Source: Anaerocolumna sp. AGMB13025 (GTDB taxonomy: Bacteria > Bacillota > Clostridia > Lachnospirales > Lachnospiraceae). From it: a DNA stretch of 64,000 nt. The stretch's first letter is position 1, and each line of letters opens with the position of its first letter. The stretch covers positions 5,130,501 to 5,194,500 of the forward strand of contig NZ_CP121445.1 in NCBI RefSeq assembly GCF_029689925.1, given 5' to 3'. The notes under the pieces were generated by a model. The model was given only the letters and a program-made list of their open reading frames with translations. It was not told where the DNA came from and made no database searches. The position numbers were made by a program, and so were the translations under genes. Below, one piece after another: positions 54,259 through 61,867 of the stretch.

Positions 54259-54309
54259 ATGATGTCTATTAATAGGCTGGAATTTACCCCCATAAACAGA
54301 CATCATCAT
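54259..54309 (-). terminator. Hairpin after the response regulator gene
   Basis: ATGATGTCT/AGACATCAT stem, with T-rich DNA on the minus side. Confidence 0.55.
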
Positions 54310-54323
54310 TAATTATTATATTT

Positions 54324-55424
54324 TTAAAGAAGGGGCAACTCCATTTCAGATAATTTTAGATTAAACCAGGTTTTATATTCACTGATTTTATCTTCTCTGC
54401 CGCACCAGTTCCTTAACAGTTCAAACCACCAAATCATCATATCTTCACTTTCCGGATGCTGTTTCACAAAGTGACGCAGTATTTCCTCTGCCTGTTCGAA
54501 ATCGTCCTTATTCCGATAAAAATAAATAACTTTTTTACAGACTCTTTTATATATTCTTGCGATATTTTCCTGCAAAGCTACACTCCATATAAAATCTCTG
54601 GTTCCAAATAAAGGGGTATTGTAAGATAAGCACAGTGCCCTGATTCCAGATAAAGAACCCTCTGAAAGATCCTTTTCATCAACAAATTTTAGGTTATCAA
54701 TATCCGAGTACAGCCCTTCTGCCTTTAAAACATAACCATCATTGATTTTTTCAATCCCCGGCGAAGCCGGCAGACTCCTTATTACCTGCTTAATACGGTA
54801 AATTGTGTTATATAGATTATGAAATCCTCGCTCCTCCTCCATATCCGGCCAGAACTTATCAAGAAGCTCCCACTTATTTATGTAGCTTCCCTGATGCATA
54901 AGAAAATATGCAAACACTTCTTCTGCTTTTTTGGTAGGCCACTTAATGATCTGATCCAACTCATCTTTGATTTCAAATCGTCCAAAACAGCGGATGTTAT
55001 AAGGTTTTATTAATTCTTCCTTATCAGAATTCTCTCCCACTGCTTTAACAAATTCCGGATTTTTTTTATTTAACCGTTTTATGACGCGCAGGATATCTTC
55101 TGAATTAATCGGTTTTAAAAGATAATCGATAGCTTCCACTCCAAAAGCATCCACCGCATACTTTGAATATGCAGTAGTAAAGATAATCTGGAGGTCATGG
55201 TTCTTTTCCGTAAGTTTCCTGGCCAGTTCCAATCCGTTCATCCGAGGCATCTCAATATCTAAAAAAGCTACCTCCGCATTTAGAGTATCAAAAGAGTCCA
55301 GTACCTCCTCTGGTGAAGAGAAAGCTGCTTCAACAATAAATTCCGGAAAACTCTTGAGCATCTTTACCATATAGTTTAGTACAAACTTTTCATCCTCTAC
55401 TAGTATTACATGATACACTTTCAT
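54324..55424 (-). CDS. Response regulator with BTAD (SARP-like) output
   Basis: A 366-residue regulator. The receiver domain (phospho-acceptor Asp in AFLDIEMPRMNG, then TTAYSKYAVDAF and LKP) is of the LytR/SARP type. It is followed by a winged helix and a bacterial transcriptional activator domain with tetratricopeptide-like helices. The start was set at 55424 (AAGGAG upstream). It overlaps the kinase gene end by 35 bp; the two form a pair. Confidence 0.88.
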   Translation of the reverse strand: MKVYHVILVEDEKFVLNYMVKMLKSFPEFIVEAAFSSPEEVLDSFDTLNAEVAFLDIEMPRMNGLELARKLTEKNHDLQIIFTTAYSKYAVDAFGVEAIDYLLKPINSEDILRVIKRLNKKNPEFVKAVGENSDKEELIKPYNIRCFGRFEIKDELDQIIKWPTKKAEEVFAYFLMHQGSYINKWELLDKFWPDMEEERGFHNLYNTIYRIKQVIRSLPASPGIEKINDGYVLKAEGLYSDIDNLKFVDEKDLSEGSLSGIRALCLSYNTPLFGTRDFIWSVALQENIARIYKRVCKKVIYFYRNKDDFEQAEEILRHFVKQHPESEDMMIWWFELLRNWCGREDKISEYKTWFNLKLSEMELPLL

Positions 55425-57462
55425 CAACTCCTTTAAGCAGTTTTTCCTTAGGTAAATAAAGAACACATCTAGTACCTTTCTCCAGTTCCGAATCAATGGT
55501 AAAAGAGGCCTTTGGAATATCATTCAAACGCTTCCGTATGGTTTTAATTCCGTATCCACAACTGATATCCTCATTTAAAAGCCGATACACCTGATCGTCA
55601 CTCATACCGATACCATCATCAAGGACCACAATCTTAATAAAACTATCACCTTCTGTCACTGTAAGGCTTACCGTTCCTCTTCCCGGCTTATTAAACAAAC
55701 CATGTTGTATGGCATTTTCCACCAAAGGATGGATAATTAATGCAGGTATTATCATCTGCTCGGTAAAAACAGCTGAATCAATACTGGTTTTGTAACTTAA
55801 TCGTTCTCCAAACCTAAGTTTCTCAATCTCTATGTAAGCGTGAATCAACTCCAATTCTTTTTCCATTAATACCATCTGATTGGTCTGATCCGTTTGGAAT
55901 ATATGCCTTAAATAAGTTGATAGAAGATAAACCAATCCGGCAGCTTTTTCCGAGTCTTCATAACAGAGTGCAATAATATTATTCAGAGTATTATAAATAA
56001 AGTGAGGTTTGATCTGAACCTGTAATAGAGTCATTCTGCTTAAACAATCATTTTGATTGGAAAGGGTTTGTATTTCTTTTAGCTTATTGGTATAACGCTT
56101 GGCTAAAACGATATTTAATGAAAATAAAAAACCCAGGGAACTAATCTTACCAACTGCATTGCTGTCGACAATTCCCAAATAAATCATTCCTGCATCCAGC
56201 TGCATCATGGTTACAAATACAAAACTTGCTACAATAAAACTAAATTCATTGGAAGGTAATTTCTGATTCTCATTTTTAACAAGAATATAAAATAAACGTA
56301 TCACACTTAAGACCATGACTACATACTGATAGAAGGTAACTTCATCCCGGAAACTGGAATGAAAGGGCAACGGGGTAACTAAAATCAAAAATATGTAAAC
56401 AGCTGCTGGAGCTGTAGATATCAAGAGCATCTTCTGTTTCATGATCTTAGGCTCTACGGAGCGGATTAATAAGATAAACACCACAAACCCTGAGCAGATA
56501 ACAAAATCCTGGAATTTATAAGCTGCATTAAAAGGTATTTCTGACAAAAGTTTCATAAACAGCTTCTCACCTGAAGTTGAAATAACAAAAGCCATCAGTA
56601 TTAAATAAAGGCCGCTGTAGAGATAGGTAACTTCCTTTTCTCTCATCCGGTACAAATGAAGATAAAACATTCCAAAGGTAAGGAATAAGAATAATCCGGC
56701 CAGATCAAGACCGAAGTTCAGCATATTCTTCCGTTCCATCTGCAATACTTCCCCCAGTAGCAAAGGTGCAATGATACCGCCGTCAAAATAATTGTAATTT
56801 GCCACCTGAATTACGATATCAAGGAAATTTCCCGTGGTATTTCCCGTGGTATTTCCCCCAGAATTTTCCGTGGTATTTCCCCCGGAATTTCCCGTGGTAT
56901 TTTCCCCGATATTTTCCTTAGAAATTCTCCCGGTATTCCCCGTGTTGTTTCCCTTGGTAATTTCCTTGTCAACAAAGAACATATAAGGTGTGTTTAAGGC
57001 CTCAAAGCCCTTGTCCCTACCCGATAAACTACCGGATTCTTTTAGGAGAATACCGTTAATGTAGATTCGATGTGCCATCCAGATATTTTGTACTTTAATC
57101 AAAAGGTCTTCTTTACTTTCCGGTAATAGGATTTTCAGATGATAAGTTCCAATTCCCCTGACCGGTTTCGTAAAGAGCTGTTTACGGCTCCAGCCTCCCG
57201 GTACTCTGGCATACTTCTTGGGTTCAGAGCCGATGTCTTTTGGAAGCAAAAGCTTTCCTGAGTAAAATTCCCATTCACCGTTTAATTCGGTAATACCATC
57301 CTTTTTAAAACTCCAGCCAGATAAATCCAGCTCTCCTAGTTTTGCAGTATGGTAATTATGAATTGGGCAGAAAATATTGTATAAAATGGAGTATATAAAA
57401 GTAATGACACTAATTATTATCACTAAGCTTATCAATCTCTTTACATTAATCGATTCCTTCAT
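55390..57462 (-). CDS. 7TM-DISM-type sensor histidine kinase with a Gly/Asn/Thr repeat insert
   Basis: A 690-residue membrane kinase. After one N-terminal TM comes an extracytoplasmic beta-sandwich domain resembling 7TMR-DISM, then seven membrane helices (about 240-450) and a LytS-type kinase: H-box QIKPHFIYNTLNNI and N-box HPLVENAIQHG. Within the outer domain, residues about 172-212 are low-complexity repeats of GNTTGN or GGNTTEN, coded by 12-bp DNA units at 56826-56960. Relatives would not be expected to have this insert. GGTAGGGTAT lies before the ATG. Confidence 0.9.
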   Translation of the reverse strand: MKESINVKRLISLVIIISVITFIYSILYNIFCPIHNYHTAKLGELDLSGWSFKKDGITELNGEWEFYSGKLLLPKDIGSEPKKYARVPGGWSRKQLFTKPVRGIGTYHLKILLPESKEDLLIKVQNIWMAHRIYINGILLKESGSLSGRDKGFEALNTPYMFFVDKEITKGNNTGNTGRISKENIGENTTGNSGGNTTENSGGNTTGNTTGNFLDIVIQVANYNYFDGGIIAPLLLGEVLQMERKNMLNFGLDLAGLFLFLTFGMFYLHLYRMREKEVTYLYSGLYLILMAFVISTSGEKLFMKLLSEIPFNAAYKFQDFVICSGFVVFILLIRSVEPKIMKQKMLLISTAPAAVYIFLILVTPLPFHSSFRDEVTFYQYVVMVLSVIRLFYILVKNENQKLPSNEFSFIVASFVFVTMMQLDAGMIYLGIVDSNAVGKISSLGFLFSLNIVLAKRYTNKLKEIQTLSNQNDCLSRMTLLQVQIKPHFIYNTLNNIIALCYEDSEKAAGLVYLLSTYLRHIFQTDQTNQMVLMEKELELIHAYIEIEKLRFGERLSYKTSIDSAVFTEQMIIPALIIHPLVENAIQHGLFNKPGRGTVSLTVTEGDSFIKIVVLDDGIGMSDDQVYRLLNEDISCGYGIKTIRKRLNDIPKASFTIDSELEKGTRCVLYLPKEKLLKGVDESVSCNTSRG
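56826..56960. repeat. 12-bp coding minisatellite
   Basis: Units related to TTTCCCGTGGTA (GGAAATACCACG in the coding strand) recur in frame, giving Gly-Asn-Thr-Thr-type repeats inside the kinase. The period of 12 keeps the reading frame when units are gained or lost. Confidence 0.8.
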
Positions 57463-57524
57463 ATACCCTACCAGCTTTCTTCTGATGCTCTTGGCATTGC
57501 TAAACTTAAAGAATATTATTGCAA

Positions 57525-57561
57525 AATAACTGCCAGGTCATAAATGAAACAGGCAGTTATT
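57525..57561 (-). terminator. Terminator of hisS
   Basis: AATAACTGCC/GGCAGTTATT stem followed by TT and a T-rich run on the minus strand; it lies between hisS and the kinase gene. Confidence 0.75.
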
Positions 57562-57614
57562 GGTTAGATGATTAGTAATTGTTATTCAGTTATTTCTATC
57601 TCTCCGTTAATTCC

Positions 57615-58862
57615 TTATACTGTAAAATATTCGGTAATCTTATCTAAAGCGGCTTCGGTCTGTTCTCCAGTTTCCATGCGTTTAATTACCACACTGTTCT
57701 TGCTAAGTTCATCAGCTCCGATAATGATAGTATTTTTAGCTCCGATTTTATTGGCGTATTTCATCTGGGCTTTTACGCTTCTGTCCATATAATCTGTTTC
57801 CGTAATAATTCCGGCAGTTCTTAACTGATTCACAATTTTGTAAGCAGCTGCTTTGGCTTCCCTGCCAAGGATACCTACATATACTTCAATAGCCGGCTCT
57901 GCCTTAAGTTCTACCTTCTCTTTGTCCAGAAAATAGATAATACGCTCAATCCCCATTCCAAAACCAACCGAAGGAATATCCTGTTTTTCATCTACTTCAT
58001 GAATCAGGTTATCATAACGGCCGCCGCCGCATAACGTAAAACCTTCTTCATTGACGAACTCAAATACAGTTTTTGTGTAATAATCCAGACCTCTGACAAT
58101 TCCGGTATCTACTTCAAAAGGAATATTTAATTCCTGTAACAGACTCTTAAGTTCCATAAAGTGGTCCCTACATTCCTCATCCAGATAATCAATGGTTCTG
58201 GGTGCGTCTTTTACGATTTCTTTGCAGGAGGGAACCTTACAGTCAAGAACTCTTAACGGATTCTTTCCCATCCTTTCCCTGCAGGTCGGACATAAGTGGT
58301 CTTCGTGCTGCTTTAAATACGAAAGTAACGCTTCGTTATAAGTCTTTCTGCAGTTGCTGCAGCCAATGCTGTTAATGTGAAGTTTGGCATTCTTAAGACC
58401 GATTTTATCAATAAAGGTAGTAATTAAAGTAATTAACTCAACTTCTGCCAAAGGACTCTTAGAACCAATGAATTCCACTCCAAACTGGTGATGCTGACGC
58501 AGCCTTCCGCTTTGAGGCTGTTCATAACGGAATGCAGGAGTTACGTAAAACAACTTGGTAGGCTGACTCTCCGCATACAGGTTATTCTCCAGATAGGCGC
58601 GGATTGCACCTGCTGTGCCTTCCGGCTTTAAGGTTATGCTTCGGTCACCTTTATCCTGGAAGGTATACATTTCCTTTTGGACTACATCTGTAGTCTCACC
58701 CACACCTCTTTGAAATAAAATTGTATGTTCGAATACCGGTGTGATTACTTCCTTTATATTATAAGTCCTGCATAATTCTCTCGCCAGTTCTTCTATCAGC
58801 GTTCTTTTATACATGTTGCTCCCAAACCAGTCCTGGGTACCTTTTGGTCTTTGTGTTATCAT
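57615..58862 (-). CDS. hisS: Histidyl-tRNA synthetase
   Basis: A 415-residue class II synthetase. It has the motif [30 protein letters not shown] (HisA box) and a C-terminal anticodon domain. It also carries CPTCRERM-type Cys pairs and CSNCRKTY in the middle, as in clostridial homologues. AGGTAAC lies before the ATG. It charges tRNA-His. Confidence 0.97.
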   Translation of the reverse strand: MITQRPKGTQDWFGSNMYKRTLIEELARELCRTYNIKEVITPVFEHTILFQRGVGETTDVVQKEMYTFQDKGDRSITLKPEGTAGAIRAYLENNLYAESQPTKLFYVTPAFRYEQPQSGRLRQHHQFGVEFIGSKSPLAEVELITLITTFIDKIGLKNAKLHINSIGCSNCRKTYNEALLSYLKQHEDHLCPTCRERMGKNPLRVLDCKVPSCKEIVKDAPRTIDYLDEECRDHFMELKSLLQELNIPFEVDTGIVRGLDYYTKTVFEFVNEEGFTLCGGGRYDNLIHEVDEKQDIPSVGFGMGIERIIYFLDKEKVELKAEPAIEVYVGILGREAKAAAYKIVNQLRTAGIITETDYMDRSVKAQMKYANKIGAKNTIIIGADELSKNSVVIKRMETGEQTEAALDKITEYFTV

Positions 58863-58889
58863 CTTGTTACCTCCGAATCTATCTTAATT

Positions 58890-59543
58890 TTAATAATAAC
58901 CGTCATGGAGAATTTTTCTCCAGGAATATATCTTTTTATTGATATGTTCCACAAATTCGTCTACCTCATTAAATTGATCTGAATGGACCACCCTTAAGAA
59001 TGCGAGGAAAATCTTCATGTCAAAGTTCTTGACTTCCTCAATCATTAATTTAATCGCCATTTCTTTATCAAATGCGACACGGTATCTGCGGTCTGATATT
59101 AAGGCTGCATAAACATCACAGATTCTTAAAATCCGGGCTCCTAAAGGAATGTCCTCCTCTTTTAGATTGCCCGGGTAACCGGTGCCGTCATAGTTTTCAT
59201 GATGGTGATAAACCGATAACAGCAGTACCTCCTCATAATCGAAGCTCTGTAGTATTTCATAACCGATGGCGGGATGCATCCTGATATATTTCATTTCCTC
59301 CACCGTTAAAGTATTGTTACTTCTTTTATACAAGAACTGTCCCAGTTTTAATTTACCAATATCATGTACCAGTCCTGCTTTGGCCATAGTATAACAGAAA
59401 TTTTCATCAAGTTCCAGCTCTTTGGATAATAATAGTGCCAACTTACTAACTAAAATTCCATGATCAATGGCTTCTTCTAAATCCCCCGCCAGAACTGCTT
59501 CCTTATCCGATACCAGTAATTCAAGTGTATCCTCCAATAACAT
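58890..59543 (-). CDS. HD-GYP-type phosphohydrolase
   Basis: A 217-residue protein covering an HD-GYP domain: HDIGKLKLG (metal site), RMHPAIGYEIL, VYHHHENYDGTGYPG and RILRICDVYAALISDR. These residues match cyclic di-GMP phosphodiesterases. It has no sensor domain in the frame. It may balance the GGDEF cyclase at 53108. It lies between hisS and hemZ. Confidence 0.9.
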   Translation of the reverse strand: MLLEDTLELLVSDKEAVLAGDLEEAIDHGILVSKLALLLSKELELDENFCYTMAKAGLVHDIGKLKLGQFLYKRSNNTLTVEEMKYIRMHPAIGYEILQSFDYEEVLLLSVYHHHENYDGTGYPGNLKEEDIPLGARILRICDVYAALISDRRYRVAFDKEMAIKLMIEEVKNFDMKIFLAFLRVVHSDQFNEVDEFVEHINKKIYSWRKILHDGYY

Positions 59544-59556
59544 TTGAATTTCCTTT

Positions 59557-61137
59557 CTATAAACCGTAAGAATTATCTTTTAAAAAATTAAATTTTCTCT
59601 CAATCATCTCATCAATACGTTCTATATAGTCCTTTAAACTTTTAACATTTTCGACACGTTCAATACGGTTTTCCTTATGAAAAATGAACTTGGACAAAGC
59701 ACCGGCTCCCAGTGCCAGAATGGTTTGCTTTTCTTCCATAATCAGAATATTATAAAGCCCTTCTTTACCATAACGGGCATATCCGATATTTTCAAGGTTA
59801 TCTGCCATATTCTTCTGTCTATAGAGATAATATGGCAGATAACCGGATGATTTCGTATAATCAGAAGTCAGGTTAAGCATATCAGAGGCTTCAAAGGACA
59901 CTAAATCCTGATAGGTTTCCCTTTGTATATTAAGCCTCGCTGCACGCTTAATGGCAAGGGTATGAACCGTTAAGCTGTCCGGCTTTAATTTATCAATTTC
60001 TGCTAACGTATGGGCGGTATCTGCTTTACCCTCACCCGGCAGTCCAATGATTATATCCATATTAATATTGTCATGACCTGCTTCTCTGGCTGCATAAAAA
60101 GCTTCTATAACCTGGTTTACCGTATGTTTTCTTCCAATCAGGTCCAGGGTTTTCTGGCTCATGGTTTGTGGGTTAATGGAAATTCTGGTTACCCCATGAT
60201 CTTTTAGTATCTTTAACTTTTTTGCCGTAATACTGTCTGGTCTTCCGGCTTCCACCGTATATTCCTCTACATAGGTAAAATCAAAGGTATGATCAATATG
60301 GGTCAATAACCGGTCTAGTTCTTCCTCACTTAAGGTAGTCGGAGTACCACCGCCTATATAGATGGTGGTCAGTCTTTTCTTCATTCCGCATATTCCGGCA
60401 TAGGTAATTTCTTTATATAAAGCTTCTAAATATAAGGGTACGAAAGCACCGGATTTTTCAAGGGAATAAGAGGTAAAAGAACAGTACAGACAAGTACTTG
60501 GGCAAAAAGGTATTCCAATATAGATGCTGTAACCGTTCCGGTAATCAATTTCGTTCAGTAAAGTTATTTCACGCTTTGCCACCTTAAGACTTAAATCAAT
60601 CTTTTCCTCCGAACATAGATACTGTTCTTTCATGTATTGTCTGATATCCTCTTCGGATGCATTCTGTTCCATTTTTTCATAGGCTATTTTAGTCGGTCTG
60701 ACTCCGGTTAAAGTCCCCCAGGGTAATTGCCTTCCAGTAATATGGGATAAACAGTCATAAAGAGCCCTTTTTAACTGATTCCGGTATTGTCTTGTTTTTA
60801 ACTGCACCACCTCTGAATCGATAGCTTCCGAAGATCCTGATTCTTTATAATCAATATTGTCTTGTACCTCATGTACCGTTGAATTCTCTTTTGTACCGAA
60901 ACTGCTGTATAACTCCAATCCGTTTTTTACAGCTTTCAGGTTAAGAAATGGAATACGTAAATCTATCGTTAAAGTTAAGTCATCCGTAATCCTCTTGTCA
61001 GCTTCTTCGGATACAACCGTATCCAGGCTTTTGTCAGGCGGTTTAATGATTTTTATCTGCTCATTTGGATAAAATGCTTTTACAAGTGAATGAATATCAT
61101 ATTCAAACTCGTCCTTTGATAAATATATATAAATCAT
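59557..61137 (-). CDS. hemZ: Oxygen-independent coproporphyrinogen dehydrogenase
   Basis: A 526-residue radical SAM protein of the HemZ type. The N-terminal region (1-140) is family-specific; the motif CPSTCLYCSF gives the SAM cluster Cys, followed by YIGGGTPTTL and SINPQTM. The predicted step is conversion of coproporphyrinogen III to protoporphyrinogen. The start was set at 61137 (GGGAG upstream). HemZ and the related HemW group are hard to tell apart by sequence alone. Confidence 0.92.
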   Translation of the reverse strand: MIYIYLSKDEFEYDIHSLVKAFYPNEQIKIIKPPDKSLDTVVSEEADKRITDDLTLTIDLRIPFLNLKAVKNGLELYSSFGTKENSTVHEVQDNIDYKESGSSEAIDSEVVQLKTRQYRNQLKRALYDCLSHITGRQLPWGTLTGVRPTKIAYEKMEQNASEEDIRQYMKEQYLCSEEKIDLSLKVAKREITLLNEIDYRNGYSIYIGIPFCPSTCLYCSFTSYSLEKSGAFVPLYLEALYKEITYAGICGMKKRLTTIYIGGGTPTTLSEEELDRLLTHIDHTFDFTYVEEYTVEAGRPDSITAKKLKILKDHGVTRISINPQTMSQKTLDLIGRKHTVNQVIEAFYAAREAGHDNINMDIIIGLPGEGKADTAHTLAEIDKLKPDSLTVHTLAIKRAARLNIQRETYQDLVSFEASDMLNLTSDYTKSSGYLPYYLYRQKNMADNLENIGYARYGKEGLYNILIMEEKQTILALGAGALSKFIFHKENRIERVENVKSLKDYIERIDEMIERKFNFLKDNSYGL

Positions 61138-61159
61138 GAAGTCTCCCATCGTAATTGTA

Positions 61160-61801
61160 TTAATCCAGGTAATCATTTCCCCCGATAAAGGGATTATGGG
61201 TTCTTTCATAACCAATGGTTGTTTTATCTCCGTGGCCCGGATATACGGTAACTTCGTCCGGCAATATCATTAACTGTCTACGGATTGAATCCATAAGAAT
61301 GCCATAATTACCGGTAGACAAATCGGTTCTTCCCACGGACTCCCGGAATAAGGTGTCTCCGCTTATCAGGATTTTTTCGTCCTCAAAATAATAGCAAACA
61401 CCTCCTGCAGTATGACCGGGGGTGTGGAGAACTTTTATTTTTATTCCGGCTAAGGTAATCAATTCCTTATCCTTAAGGTACCTGTCTGCTTCGATCGTAT
61501 AATTTCTTCGCACCATACGGGATCCGTTATAATTCGCATTCCCTAACAGTTCTCTCTCCGCTTCACACGCAAACACCGGAATCTGAAAGCTTTCTCTTAA
61601 GTCACCAGCTGCCATGATATGATCAAAATGACCATGAGTCAAAAGAATAGCAACCGGAGTTACCTCCAGTGCTTTTAGTTTGCCTTCAATGACTGATGCC
61701 TGTTCCGGCGGGTCAATAATAATCGCTTCTTTTGTAAGTTCATTGGTTACGATATAACAATTTGTTCCAACCATTCCTATTACATAGGACTGTAGTTCCA
61801 T
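61160..61801 (-). CDS. MBL-fold hydrolase (glyoxalase II-like)
   Basis: A 213-residue metallo-beta-lactamase fold enzyme. The metal motif THGHFDH and downstream HTPGHTAGG, SGDTLF and the final GHGDKT are intact. It probably hydrolyses a thioester, as does GloB. It is 22 bp upstream of hemZ and in the same direction as relA, an arrangement often seen in Clostridia. Confidence 0.93.
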   Translation of the reverse strand: MELQSYVIGMVGTNCYIVTNELTKEAIIIDPPEQASVIEGKLKALEVTPVAILLTHGHFDHIMAAGDLRESFQIPVFACEAERELLGNANYNGSRMVRRNYTIEADRYLKDKELITLAGIKIKVLHTPGHTAGGVCYYFEDEKILISGDTLFRESVGRTDLSTGNYGILMDSIRRQLMILPDEVTVYPGHGDKTTIGYERTHNPFIGGNDYLD

Positions 61802-61867
61802 AGCTTCCTCCTGTCTGCCGTCTCAATTCTTAGAATTCAGCATATTCTACTGTTCTCTGTATCTAAA

